Below are positions 47,987-57,352 of a stretch of DNA of 64,000 nucleotides, piece after piece. The notes under the pieces were generated by a model. The model saw only the letters and a list, made by a program, of their open reading frames with translations, made no database searches and was not told where the DNA came from. Position 1 is the stretch's first letter. Every line of letters begins with the position of its first letter. The position numbers and the translations under genes are program-made. The DNA comes from JBMNMU01 sp050953505 (lineage in GTDB: Bacteria; Bacillota; Clostridia; Peptostreptococcales; Anaerovoracaceae). Location of the stretch: the NCBI GenBank assembly GCA_050953505.1, contig JBMNMU010000001.1, positions 186,001 through 250,000 of the forward strand. The letters are read 5' to 3'.

Positions 47987-49729
47987 TTGAAGCAAATTTA
48001 TATATACTACAAACCTTACTTATTAAATATGATTGTCATTATCTTATTGTTATTTTTACAGGCCATGGCTGAGTTAGCGTTGCCAGACTTAATGGCAAGG
48101 ATTATTGACCAAGGAGTTATTCTAGGAAACATTTCCTTTATTTTTGAAAAAGGAATACAAATGGTATTACTATCCTTACTTGGCGTGTTTTGCGCAGCCT
48201 GGGTAGGGTTTTTAGCTTCCAGAGTAGGAGCAAAAGTAGGACGGGATCTTCGGAACGGCGTATTTGAGAAGGTTACCACCTTTTCTAATAGGGAATTTGA
48301 CAAATTCTCTACGGCTTCGCTGATCACCAGGTCTACCAACGATATACAGCAAATCCAAATGATTACTATTATTGCCTTAAGAATGGTTTCTATGGCTCCC
48401 ATGATGGCAATTGGGGCATTGGTTAGAGCGCTAAATAAAAGCCCATCACTTTCTTGGACCATTGCCTTAGCGCTGGCTGCCGTATTACTTGTAATACTGG
48501 TGGTTTTTTCTGTTTCCCTGCCCCGTTTTAGGAAGGTACAAAAGCTTATAGATAAGCTGAACCTTATAGTAAATGAACGCCTTTCTGGGGTTATGGTTAT
48601 TCGAGCATTTAATACCCAGGAGCATGAAAGAGATCGGTTTGAGGCATCCAATGTGGATCTTACAAAATTGAATCTATTTGTCCATAGAACTATGGCTTTC
48701 ATGAGACCAATGATGATGTTCATCATGAGTGGCATTTCTATTCTTATTGTCTGGGTTGCCTCAAAATCTATAGATATGGGCGATATGCCAATAGGAGATA
48801 TGTTGGCATTTATTCAATATACCATGCAAGTGATTTCTTCCTTCCTGATGCTTTCTATGGTATTTATTATGCTGCCCAGAGCTATGGTTTCTGTTCAGAG
48901 GATAGCTGAGGTTTTAGCTACAGAGGCCACCATACTGGATCCTGAGGATCTGGGAACAGAAGAGGAAGATTTTAAGGCCAATAAAAAAGGAATTGTAGAA
49001 TTCCGTAATGTCTCCTTTAAGTATCCCGATGCAGAAGAATATGTACTAAAAAATATAAGTTTTACCGCAAGGCCAGGGGAAATTACAGCCTTTATTGGGA
49101 GTACGGGAAGTGGCAAATCTACTCTAGTAAATTTGATTCCTAGGTTTTATGATGCTACAGAAGGCCAGGTCCTCGTGGAAGGCGTAAATGTCAAGAAGGT
49201 TTCTCAAAAGCAACTTCGTGAAAAAATTGGATATATACCTCAAAAAAGTGTTTTGTTTTCCGGGACCATCGAAACAAATCTTCGGTATGGGGATAAGGGA
49301 GCTTCAGCGGAAGACCTTGATTGGGCAATAGAAATAGCCCAGGCAAAGGATTTTATTCTAGAAAAGCCAGAGGCGCTAAGTAGTGCCATTTCACAAGGAG
49401 GCTCCAATGTATCAGGTGGTCAAAAACAACGACTATCCATTGGCAGAGCTTTAGTGAAAAAACCTAATATCTATATTTTTGACGACAGTTTTTCCGCTTT
49501 GGACTTTAAGACGGATGTGGCTCTTCGAAAAGCGTTAAAAAAAGAAGTAGGAGACAGCACTCTGCTAATTGTAGCACAGCGTATTAATACGATAAAAAAC
49601 GCAGAGCAGATAGTGGTTTTAGATAACGGTAATATTGCAGGCATTGGCAAGCACGATGAACTGTTGGAAAGCTGCCATGTATACCGAGAAATCGCAATGT
49701 CTCAACTAAATCAGGAGGAGTTATCATGA
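47987..49729 (+). CDS. Heterodimeric ABC exporter, subunit with degenerate site
   Basis: A 580-aa half-transporter: six transmembrane helices (~1-300), then an ATPase domain with Walker A GSTGSGKST (~372), signature VSGGQKQRLSIGRAL and Walker B IYIFDDSFSALD. The catalytic Glu after Walker B is Asp here, as in the degenerate half of TM287/288- and BmrCD-type exporters. The start is a TTG at 47987 with GAGAGGAG upstream. It overlaps its partner by 4 bp (ATGA). The likely role is drug or peptide export. Confidence 0.88.
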   Translation: MKQIYIYYKPYLLNMIVIILLLFLQAMAELALPDLMARIIDQGVILGNISFIFEKGIQMVLLSLLGVFCAAWVGFLASRVGAKVGRDLRNGVFEKVTTFSNREFDKFSTASLITRSTNDIQQIQMITIIALRMVSMAPMMAIGALVRALNKSPSLSWTIALALAAVLLVILVVFSVSLPRFRKVQKLIDKLNLIVNERLSGVMVIRAFNTQEHERDRFEASNVDLTKLNLFVHRTMAFMRPMMMFIMSGISILIVWVASKSIDMGDMPIGDMLAFIQYTMQVISSFLMLSMVFIMLPRAMVSVQRIAEVLATEATILDPEDLGTEEEDFKANKKGIVEFRNVSFKYPDAEEYVLKNISFTARPGEITAFIGSTGSGKSTLVNLIPRFYDATEGQVLVEGVNVKKVSQKQLREKIGYIPQKSVLFSGTIETNLRYGDKGASAEDLDWAIEIAQAKDFILEKPEALSSAISQGGSNVSGGQKQRLSIGRALVKKPNIYIFDDSFSALDFKTDVALRKALKKEVGDSTLLIVAQRINTIKNAEQIVVLDNGNIAGIGKHDELLESCHVYREIAMSQLNQEELS

Positions 49730-51567
49730 GTAAAGAAGATAATTCAGCAAGGCGAGTCCGCTACGGTGGGAAAGGAGGGAGGCATCATCACGGGATGATG
49801 CCGGGGGAAAAGCCAAAAGACTTTAAGCGCACCATGAAAACCCTTCTTCGATACATGAAGCCTTATAAAATTCTTACAGCGTTTGTCTTCCTATTCGCAG
49901 CTATCAGTACTGTTTTTTCAATAATTTCGCCAGCTATTTTAGGTAGTGCAACGGATGTTATCGTCCAAGGAGTGTTAGGTGACGGTGTTGACTTCGATGC
50001 CTTATTAACCATAATAATGTTGCTGCTAGTACTTTACCTGATTAGCTCTTTGTTCGCATACCTTCAGGAATTCATTATGACAGGAGTTTCACAACGGATT
50101 ATTTATAAGCTGCGAAAGGAAATGTCTGAAAAGGTTGACCGTCTTCCTCTAAAGTATTTCGATAAACATACACAAGGGGAAGTTCTAAGTCGTTTTACCA
50201 ATGATATAGATACGATTAACTCAACATTAAATAATAGCTTAACCCAAATGATTACCAATATAATAACTATTATTGGTGTGCTGGTCATGATGCTTTCTAT
50301 TAATGTGATTATGACGATTTCTGCCCTGATCATATTGCCATTGTCTGCATTCCTCATAAAAGCAGTGGTAATGAGATCTCAAAAACATTTTAAAAACCAT
50401 CAAAAATATTTGGGGGACATTAATGGACATATTGAGGAAATGTACTCGGGGCATATAATTATAAAGGCCTTTAATGGTGAAGAAGAGTCTATTAAGGAAT
50501 TTAAAGAAATAAATAATAAGCTTACAGATTCGGCATGGAGATCCCAATTTCTGTCGGGTCTTATGATGCCTCTTATGGGTTTTGTAGGAAATTTGGCCTA
50601 TGTATTTGTTTGCGTTATTGGTGGATTTTTAGCTATCAGAGGAGCCATCACTATAGGCAATATTCAAGCCTTTATGCAATATATCCGTTTCTTCCATCAC
50701 CCAATCGCTCAGACTGCCAATGTGGTAAATATCCTGCAATCGACGGCGGCTGCTGCTGAAAGAGTCTTTGAATTTCTTTCAGAGGAAGAGGAGGTGGCAG
50801 AAGATGCTCAGCCTTTGAGGCCTGATTTAGATAAGATTGCTGGGGAGGTGTGCTTTAATAATGTCACCTTTGGTTATAGCGAAGACGCTCTGCTTATTAA
50901 AGATTTTAGCTATTGTGTAAAACCGGGGCAAAAAATAGCCATTGTAGGTCCAACTGGGGCAGGTAAGACCACGATAGTGAAGCTATTAATGCGTTTTTAT
51001 GAGCTAAATAGAGGAGAAATACTTATTGATGGTTTTGACATAAAGCGCATTTCAAGGAATGATCTTCACGAAATATTGGGTATGGTTCTTCAAGATACTT
51101 GGCTTTTCAATGGTACGATCATGGAAAACATCAGGTATGGAAATATTCATGCAACGGATGAGCAGGTTTATGAAGCAGCTGCAGCGGCTCACATCGATCA
51201 TTTTATACACACCTTACCAGAGGGATATGATACTGTGATTAATGAGGATGCTTCAAACATATCTCAAGGGCAGAAGCAGCTTCTTACCATAGCAAGAGCC
51301 ATTTTGTCTGACAATCCAATTCTCATTTTAGACGAAGCGACAAGCTCTGTAGACACCAGAACAGAAATCTTGATTCAAAAGGCTATGAATACACTAATGA
51401 AAGGACGAACGAGCTTTATCATAGCCCACAGACTTTCCACCATCAAGGATGCCGATGTTATCCTAGTGATGAATAATGGAGACATTATAGAAAAAGGAAA
51501 CCACCAGGAGCTTATGGCAAAACAAGGCTTCTATGCAGATTTATACAATAGTCAATTTGATATTTGA
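49726..51567 (+). CDS. Heterodimeric ABC exporter, catalytic partner subunit
   Basis: A 613-aa half-transporter with an N-terminal basic, His/Gly-rich extension (GGKGGRHHHGMMPGEKPKDF), six helices, and an ATPase with Walker A GPTGAGKTT, Walker B LILDEATSSVD with the catalytic Glu, and an altered signature ISQGQKQLLTIARAI. Paired with the upstream subunit, one composite ATP site is canonical (this Walker B with the partner signature) and one is degenerate. The start lies in the partner's stop codon. Confidence 0.9.
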   Translation: MSKEDNSARRVRYGGKGGRHHHGMMPGEKPKDFKRTMKTLLRYMKPYKILTAFVFLFAAISTVFSIISPAILGSATDVIVQGVLGDGVDFDALLTIIMLLLVLYLISSLFAYLQEFIMTGVSQRIIYKLRKEMSEKVDRLPLKYFDKHTQGEVLSRFTNDIDTINSTLNNSLTQMITNIITIIGVLVMMLSINVIMTISALIILPLSAFLIKAVVMRSQKHFKNHQKYLGDINGHIEEMYSGHIIIKAFNGEEESIKEFKEINNKLTDSAWRSQFLSGLMMPLMGFVGNLAYVFVCVIGGFLAIRGAITIGNIQAFMQYIRFFHHPIAQTANVVNILQSTAAAAERVFEFLSEEEEVAEDAQPLRPDLDKIAGEVCFNNVTFGYSEDALLIKDFSYCVKPGQKIAIVGPTGAGKTTIVKLLMRFYELNRGEILIDGFDIKRISRNDLHEILGMVLQDTWLFNGTIMENIRYGNIHATDEQVYEAAAAAHIDHFIHTLPEGYDTVINEDASNISQGQKQLLTIARAILSDNPILILDEATSSVDTRTEILIQKAMNTLMKGRTSFIIAHRLSTIKDADVILVMNNGDIIEKGNHQELMAKQGFYADLYNSQFDI

Positions 51568-51839
51568 TTTTAGGGTGTTCCCCACAATTATATGAGATTA
51601 AGATATAATCTTGAACCATAACATTAATGATTTTGGTGCTTCGCAATATTGAAGATTATGGCTATGATGATAGGTTAAAAATGATGATGGCATAAAAAAA
51701 TGGATAAAAAATGGGAAAAGGTCGATAAAGGCCTAGAAATAAGATATAATTAATATATTCGACAAAAAATTGACATAAAGAAGCTTCAACTTTAGAAAAG
51801 GTGTTATATACTTTATTAAATATGCGAGGGGTGGTAGAA

Positions 51840-52349
51840 GTGAAAATTTCGACAAAGGGGCGTTATGCCTTGCGCTTACTATTGGACTTAGCCATCAATG
51901 AAACAGACGAATATATTCCTATTAAAAGCATAGCAGGAAGACAAGAAATATCAGGGAAGTACTTAGAACAAATAATTAACCAGCTGAACAAAGCGGGTTT
52001 TGTAGTAAGTACACGAGGATCCCAAGGGGGTTATAAGCTGGCTCGTCACCCATCCGAATATACCGTGGGCGCCATATTAAGAACCATGGAGGGCAACTTA
52101 AAATTTTCAAGCTGTTTAGATGAAGGACATTCCTGCGACAGGGCTTCTACTTGTATAACCCAAGGGGTATGGAAAAAAATGCAGAATGCAGTGGATGAGG
52201 TTATAGATAATATTACACTGGAGAATCTCGTTGACGATTATTATGAAAAGGCTGAGCTTGCCGACTTTGAATCTCCATTTGACAAATCCATATGCGCTGA
52301 TCCTGCCTGCGCCGAACCAACAACTACTAAGCGTGACGGTGCAATATAA
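51840..52349 (+). CDS. Rrf2-family transcription regulator
   Basis: A 169-aa regulator starting VKISTKGRYALRLLLDLA at a GTG with GAGGGGTGG upstream. The winged helix includes IAGRQEISGKYLEQIINQL and GSQGGYKLARHPSEYTVG. Three cysteines (SCLDEGHSCDRASTC) fit the cluster-binding loop of IscR-like members. The neighbouring methionine importer, just downstream, suggests a CymR-type role in sulfur control. IscR-like iron-sulfur sensing is the alternative, but no isc genes are nearby. Confidence 0.85.
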   Translation: MKISTKGRYALRLLLDLAINETDEYIPIKSIAGRQEISGKYLEQIINQLNKAGFVVSTRGSQGGYKLARHPSEYTVGAILRTMEGNLKFSSCLDEGHSCDRASTCITQGVWKKMQNAVDEVIDNITLENLVDDYYEKAELADFESPFDKSICADPACAEPTTTKRDGAI

Positions 52350-52386
52350 AAAACCTACTTTGATCAACATAATAGTAACAACTCGT

Positions 52387-52416
52387 GCACTCCGGGAAAA
52401 CCGGAGTGCTTAATTA
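52387..52416 (+). terminator. Terminator after the Rrf2 gene
   Basis: GCACTCCGG-GAAAA-CCGGAGTGC followed by TTAATTAT. Confidence 0.75.
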
Positions 52417-52515
52417 TGTGGACTCAAGGAATTTAGTATATGTCTACTAACAATGGGGAAACTCTTATTTTATTTTTCCCATTCTAACTTGAGGCTATCA
52501 GTGGACTACTACTTC

Positions 52516-52544
52516 TTGACATTTTAACCCCCTGAGTCTAGAAT
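52516..52544 (+). promoter_or_regulatory. Promoter of metNIQ
   Basis: TTGACA at 52516-52521, a 17-bp spacer and TAGAAT at 52539-52544, giving a ~95-nt leader. No SAM-riboswitch motifs are visible in it, so control probably acts through a protein such as the Rrf2 regulator upstream. Confidence 0.65.
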
Positions 52545-52647
52545 AATGAATATCTAACAACAATACGCGGGGCAACTACATAGAGGCTGCCGAATAAATT
52601 CAAGCCCTATAGCAGTCTACGCTAAAAAGGGGGACAAGCATAGTATA

Positions 52648-53394
52648 ATGATTGAAATAAAAAATCTGTCGAAATTTTATAGTACGGAAAATGGAGAGTT
52701 TACGGCACTCCATGACATAAACCTCACCATTGAGGATGGGGATATTTTTGGCATTATCGGAATGAGTGGGGCAGGTAAAAGTACGTTGGTAAGATGTATT
52801 AACCTGCTTGAAAAGCCCAGCGAAGGCAATATCATTATCGATGGTTGCGATATTACGGCTTTAGAAGGGAAGGAGCTGCTAAAGCTTAGGCGTAAAATCG
52901 GAATGGTATTCCAGAAGTTTAACCTGCTAATGCAAAGGACCATTCTTGAAAATGTTGCTTTTCCATTAGAGGTTGCAGGAGTAGATAAAAAGCAGCGATT
53001 GGAGCGTGCCGAGGAACTACTAGATATAGTGGGCCTGCGAACAAAAGCTAATTCTTATCCGGTACAGCTTTCTGGAGGGCAACAACAACGTGTTTCCATT
53101 GCAAGAGCTTTAGCCAATCACCCTTCACTGCTCCTTTGCGATGAACCCACCTCTGCTTTAGACAGCTTGACAACAAACTCAATTTTGAAGCTATTAAAGG
53201 ATATTAATCACAAGCTAGGTGTTACAATCATCATCATCACTCACGAGATTTCAGTTGTGGAGAAGATCTGTAACAGAGTGGCCATTATTGATGAATCCAA
53301 AATAGTTGAACTAGGGTTAGTGAAAGATGTCATATTAAATCCTCAGCAGGAAATTACACAAAAACTACTGGAGAGAGGTGAGCTTAATGAATGA
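52648..53394 (+). CDS. metN: Methionine ABC transporter ATP-binding protein (short form)
   Basis: A 248-aa ATPase: Walker A GMSGAGKSTLVR (~38), IGMVFQKFNLLMQRTILENV, signature LSGGQQQRVSIARAL, Walker B LLLCDEPTSALD. Full-size MetN has ~340 residues with a C-terminal methionine-sensing NIL domain; that domain is missing here, so transinhibition by methionine is not expected. It overlaps metI by 8 bp. Confidence 0.88.
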   Translation: MIEIKNLSKFYSTENGEFTALHDINLTIEDGDIFGIIGMSGAGKSTLVRCINLLEKPSEGNIIIDGCDITALEGKELLKLRRKIGMVFQKFNLLMQRTILENVAFPLEVAGVDKKQRLERAEELLDIVGLRTKANSYPVQLSGGQQQRVSIARALANHPSLLLCDEPTSALDSLTTNSILKLLKDINHKLGVTIIIITHEISVVEKICNRVAIIDESKIVELGLVKDVILNPQQEITQKLLERGELNE

Positions 53395-54058
53395 GTTTTT
53401 TGCAGAGTATGGACAGCTTTTAGTAGAGGGCACCTGGGTTACCGTTTATGTCTCCACCATCACAGTTTTTTTTGCCTACTTATTTGGAATCCCGCTGGGC
53501 GTTTTGCTGAGCATAAGTCAGTCCCATGGTATCTGGCCTCGCAGGACCTTAAATAACGTTGTTGGGTGGGTTGTAAATATGCTAAGATCCATCCCTTTTA
53601 TTATATTACTTCTTCTATTAATGCCTTTGACTAGGTTGATAATGGGAGTTGCAATTGGGCCCAATGCAGTTATCCTACCTTTGGTGATTGCATCCTCACC
53701 TTTTGTCGCCAGAATGGTAGAGAGTGCCCTACAGGAAGTTGATTCCGGGGTTATTGAGGTTGCTCAATCCACAGGATGCAGTACATTTCAAATAGTTTGG
53801 AAAGTGATTTTGCCAGAAAGCCTGCCTTCCATAGTAATGGGAGCTTCTATCAGCTTTATTACCATAATAGGTTATCAAGCCATGGCGGGTGTTGTTGGCG
53901 GAGGCGGTCTTGGAGACATTGCCATACGCTATGGTTTATATAAATTCCAATATGATTTGGTCGTTGCTACTGTTATCATCCTAATTGTCATTGTTCAAAT
54001 TATTCAAGTATTAGGAAATGGTATTTCTAAAAAAATTGATAAGAGAATAAAGAAATAG
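53387..54058 (+). CDS. metI: Methionine ABC transporter permease
   Basis: A 223-aa permease with five hydrophobic segments and the typical LRSIPFIILLLLLMPLTRLI near residue 65 and ESALQEVDSGVIEVAQSTG, the EAA-loop region that contacts MetN. GYQAMAGVVGGGGLGDIAIR is also conserved. The ATG at 53387 follows GAGAGGTGAG; an in-frame ATG three codons earlier is less well placed. Confidence 0.93.
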   Translation: MNEFFAEYGQLLVEGTWVTVYVSTITVFFAYLFGIPLGVLLSISQSHGIWPRRTLNNVVGWVVNMLRSIPFIILLLLLMPLTRLIMGVAIGPNAVILPLVIASSPFVARMVESALQEVDSGVIEVAQSTGCSTFQIVWKVILPESLPSIVMGASISFITIIGYQAMAGVVGGGGLGDIAIRYGLYKFQYDLVVATVIILIVIVQIIQVLGNGISKKIDKRIKK

Positions 54059-54168
54059 AAGCTATAGCCCCAAACATTGGAAACAAGACTAAAACAAGGA
54101 AAACCGTCTTTCGAATTACTTGAAAGAAACATATCCTTGATAAAAAATAACAAAAGAAAGGAAAAATT

Positions 54169-55020
54169 ATGAAAAAGAAAATTGCATTATTATTAATCCT
54201 AACTCTTAGCCTTTTGGCTTTTACAGCCTGTGGAGGTGGAGAAACCGCGCCTGAAGGAAATGGAAATGAAAATGAAAATGGAAACGGAGAATCAATTGTA
54301 CTGAAGGTTGGTGCGTCTTCTGTACCCCATGCTGAAATTCTTCAAGTAGTAAAGCCAATACTGGCAGAAGAGGGTATTGACCTTCAAATAACCGAATTTA
54401 CCGATTATATAATACCTAACACAGAAGTTGAAAGCCGTACTCTTGACGCTAACTACTTCCAGCATGGTCCTTATCTAGAAAACTTTAATGAAAAAAATGG
54501 TACTCACCTTATTTCCGCTGTATCCGTTCACTATGAGCCTCTTGGTCTTTACGCTGGTAAAACCGCAGCCATTGCTGACTTAAAGGATGGTGCTACCATT
54601 GCAGTACCAAATGATCCAACAAATGAAGCCCGAGCCCTTCTTCTATTAGAACAGGAAGGTATTATCAAGCTGAAGGAAGGAATAGGCCTTGAAGCAACAC
54701 CAAATGACATTGTGGAAAACAAGCTGAACATTACTTTCTTTGAAGCAGAAGCTGCAGCGGTTGCTAGAGCTGTTAAAGATACAGATATGGCAGTAATAAA
54801 TGGAAACTACGCCCTCGAGGCCGGATTGACAGCAGATAAGGCTCTTGCTTTGGAAAGTGCTGAATCTGAAGGAGCACAGACCTTCGCAAATATTGTTGCA
54901 GTCTATGAAGGGGATGAAAGCAGACCTGAAATTCAAGCCCTTATTAAAGCAATAACCTCAGATGAAGTTAAAGCTTACATTGAAGAAACATATCAAGGTT
55001 CCGTAGTACCTGTATTTTAA
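54169..55020 (+). CDS. metQ: Methionine-binding lipoprotein
   Basis: A 283-aa substrate-binding protein of the NlpA family. The signal peptide ends in the lipobox FTACGG (Cys ~21), followed by a Gly/Asn/Glu-rich linker. Domain motifs: KVGASSVPHAEILQVVKPIL, DANYFQHGPYLENFN, VHYEPLGLYAGK, AVPNDPTNEARALLLLE, NYALEAGL. The cargo may be methionine or a derivative. Terminator at 55043. Confidence 0.92.
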   Translation: MKKKIALLLILTLSLLAFTACGGGETAPEGNGNENENGNGESIVLKVGASSVPHAEILQVVKPILAEEGIDLQITEFTDYIIPNTEVESRTLDANYFQHGPYLENFNEKNGTHLISAVSVHYEPLGLYAGKTAAIADLKDGATIAVPNDPTNEARALLLLEQEGIIKLKEGIGLEATPNDIVENKLNITFFEAEAAAVARAVKDTDMAVINGNYALEAGLTADKALALESAESEGAQTFANIVAVYEGDESRPEIQALIKAITSDEVKAYIEETYQGSVVPVF

Positions 55021-55042
55021 ATTAATATGAATTAAATCAACA

Positions 55043-55090
55043 GCTGTCCTGGTTATTGATCCTTTTAGGATTACCAGGGCAGTTTTTTAT
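55043..55090 (+). terminator. Terminator after metQ
   Basis: CTGTCCTGGT and ACCAGGGCAG pair (with G-T pairs), followed by TTTTTTATT. Confidence 0.8.
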
Positions 55091-55309
55091 TATGGCTGTA
55101 TATATTGGGGTATCTGAGGAAAAATTACCTTGCCCTCTGCTTTTTACCCCTTGCTATTACTACTAGAATATTCAACGTCTATGTTAGATAGGAGGTTACC
55201 CCAAGTTAACTTTAAAGTGACCATTATCATGAACCACTCTTTATTTTGGATAAATAGGCTTTAAATATATAGAACCATTATTATAAATGATTCAAAACTT
55301 GATGTCCTG

Positions 55310-55371
55310 TTGACAATAGGATGAATAAGTTGTATATTAAATTGAGTAATTTACTAAATTAGTAAATTACT
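55310..55371 (+). promoter_or_regulatory. Promoter with perfect palindromic operator
   Basis: TTGACA (55310-55315), a 17-bp spacer and TATATT (55333-55338) form a near-consensus promoter. An 11-bp perfect inverted repeat, AGTAATTTACT-aaatt-AGTAAATTACT (55345-55371), begins at the expected start site. A repressor bound there would block initiation. Its regulator is not identified. The leader to the next gene is ~180 nt. Confidence 0.8.
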
Positions 55372-55527
55372 ATGGCAAAAAGGACAAGGACAAACAATTA
55401 CAGAGTATGAATTCCAAGCACTAAACTTATTTTTATTACTTTTGAGAAGCTATAATCAAATTAATTAATTATAAAATAAACAATTAAAATCAATTTAAAT
55501 GTTTAATTACTAGGAGGGAATATAGGG

Positions 55528-56007
55528 ATGAAAATACCAACTACATTAAAACATAAACCAGTTATAGTGGCAGAAAACTATGGGAATATAGATGGTCGAA
55601 ATGCTTATAAAACCGATGTGCAAGGCCTTTCTCTCGGCTTAGCCCAATGGAACGACAGGGGCAAAGTTGATGTTTCAGCAAAGGTGTGGAGGCATACTGG
55701 AGAAAAATGGTCCAGACAATCCGAGGAAATGCCCCTGCATAGGGCCCTTGACCTTGCCATATTTATTTGTAAGGCTGAGCAATATTTTAGGGAGGCTTAT
55801 CGTTATAAGAAGTTGTATGATCCAGAGAACCCGTTGATTGACAGGATAGGACTTCAAGGGGATGCAATGACTGTTTCCGTATGTACAGATAATGAGATGA
55901 TCGATGAAGATATTCAGATAGTGCGTCAAGCTTTGGCTGACGACAGCGAATTGCTAGGAGAGCGTTTTAGTACACTGTCCAGGCTACTTAAGGAGCTTGG
56001 TTATTAG
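55528..56007 (+). CDS. DUF6530-like protein of unknown function
   Basis: A 159-aa cytosolic protein starting MKIPTTLKHKPVIVAENYGN. I believe it matches the DUF6530 family, recalled from the opening segment and GLSLGLAQWNDRG; this needs a search. Other visible parts are VWRHTGEKWSRQSEEMPLHR and a helical C-terminus. AGGAGG lies upstream of the ATG. It is followed 32 bp later by the GIY-YIG-like gene and shares its promoter. Confidence 0.6.
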   Translation: MKIPTTLKHKPVIVAENYGNIDGRNAYKTDVQGLSLGLAQWNDRGKVDVSAKVWRHTGEKWSRQSEEMPLHRALDLAIFICKAEQYFREAYRYKKLYDPENPLIDRIGLQGDAMTVSVCTDNEMIDEDIQIVRQALADDSELLGERFSTLSRLLKELGY

Positions 56008-56039
56008 AGAATGGGGAAAGGATTTTATTAAGGTAAAAA

Positions 56040-56405
56040 ATGAGCATAGATAAGGAAAAGAAAAAGGAAATCATAAGCCAATATAAGCAGCGAAAGGTAA
56101 CTGGGGGCGTTTACAAAATTACAAATAAGATAAACGGTAAGTATATGATTAAAGCTGAGGTGGATCTAGAATCCTATCAGAATCGGTTTGAATTTGCCCG
56201 AAAGACAGGAGGAGGCTTGCATCCTAAGTTAGAAAAGGATTTTCGTGAATTTGGGGCTGATGCTTTTACCCTAGAATTTCTAGAAGAAACAGAAATGAAG
56301 GAAGGGGAAAGCAGAATGGGATTTAAAGATAGATTGAAGAAAATGGAAGAACTTTGGAATTCAAAGTTCGATCCAAATAAGATGTATTCGAATAAGATGA
56401 TTTAG
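56040..56405 (+). CDS. GIY-YIG-like protein, degenerate
   Basis: A 121-aa protein with a GIY-YIG start: GGVYKITNKINGKYMIKAEV. The YIG half is altered (KYMIKA), so the Gly is lost. A conserved-type Arg (QNRFEFARK) and Glu (LEFLEE) follow. The rest is charged. It may bind or nick DNA, or be inactive. Its stop codon region (GATGATTTAGAAAAGC) is the first unit of a tandem array. Confidence 0.65.
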   Translation: MSIDKEKKKEIISQYKQRKVTGGVYKITNKINGKYMIKAEVDLESYQNRFEFARKTGGGLHPKLEKDFREFGADAFTLEFLEETEMKEGESRMGFKDRLKKMEELWNSKFDPNKMYSNKMI

Positions 56406-56785
56406 AAAAGCTGATTTGAAAGGATGATTTGGAAAGGCTGATTTGAATAGATGATTTGGAAAAGCTGATTTGAAAGTATGATTTGGAAAAGCTGATTTGA
56501 AAGGATGATTTAGAAAAGCTGATTTGAAAGGATGATTTAGAAAAGCTGATTTGAAAGGATGATTTGAAAGTATGATTTGGAAAAGCTGATTTGAAAAGCT
56601 GATTTGAAAGGATGATTTGGAAAGGCTGATTTGAATAGATGATTTGGAAAAGCTGATTTGAAAGTATGATTTGGAAAAGCTGATTTGAAAGTATGATTTG
56701 GAAAAGCTGATTTGAAAGGATGATTTAGAAAAGCTGATTTGAAAGGATGATCTGAAAAAGCTGATTTGAATAGATGATTAAGAAT
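56395..56785 (+). repeat. Tandem array seeded at the GIY-YIG gene stop codon
   Basis: About 390 bp of 13-15-bp half-units alternate: AAAAGCTGATTTG and AAAGGATGATTTGG, roughly 14 pairs with small changes. The first unit includes the last codons and stop of the gene. It ends before a terminator at 56801, so it lies in the 3' untranslated region. There are no unique spacers. Confidence 0.88.
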
Positions 56786-56800
56786 TAGATGATACGATGT

Positions 56801-56838
56801 GGGCCGCAGTAGAATTACTGCGGCCCTTCGATCTTCTC
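56801..56838 (+). terminator. Terminator after the array
   Basis: GGGCCGCAGTA-GAAT-TACTGCGGCCC, an 11-bp perfect stem, followed by TTCGATCTTCTC. Confidence 0.8.
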
Positions 56839-57019
56839 AAAAATGTGCAAAATTTCAAGTAATGCAACAAAAAATGGAATAAAATGTAATTATCACATGA
56901 AATCTGTGCGAAATTTTGAAAAATACATCAATATTCACATAAAACACCATCATTTTCACATACTAGTTGAAATTTTGCTCACTTTCCATGAAAATAGTTA
57001 TTCAGAAGCATTTTGTCGG

Positions 57020-57352
57020 CTCGCCTACAGCCAGCCAACAGCGCCCACAGCCGGCCAACAGCCTGCCTACAGCCAGCCAACAGCGCTCACAGCCGGCCAA
57101 CAGCCAGCCAACAGCGCTCACAGCCGGCCAACAGCCAGCCAACAGCGCCCACAGCCTACCCACAGCCGGCCAACAGCCAGCCAACAGCGCCCACAGCCGG
57201 CCAACAGCCTGCCTACAGCCAGCCAACAGCGCCCACAGCCGGCCAACAGCCTGCCTACAGCCAGCCAACAGCGCCCACAGCCGGCCAACAGCCAGCCAAC
57301 AGCGCCCACAGCCGGCCAACAGCCAGCCAACAGCGCCCACAGCCTGCCTACT
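57020..57352. repeat. GC-rich CAGCCAGCCAACAGCGCCCA array
   Basis: About 330 bp built from 15-bp modules (CAGCCAGCCAACAGC, GCCCACAGCCGGCCA, ACAGCCTGCCTACAG), much richer in GC than its surroundings. Module length is a multiple of three and no stop occurs in most frames, so long ORFs appear on both strands. None has a ribosome site. Related short stretches are at 26235 and 58990. Confidence 0.88.

Noticed and set aside
52417..52647. SAM riboswitch upstream of metN
   Set aside because: None of the conserved SAM-I segments is present; only a promoter and a plain leader are visible.
56395..57352. CRISPR array
   Set aside because: Units are head-to-tail with no unique spacers, half-units are only 13-15 bp, and no cas genes are present.
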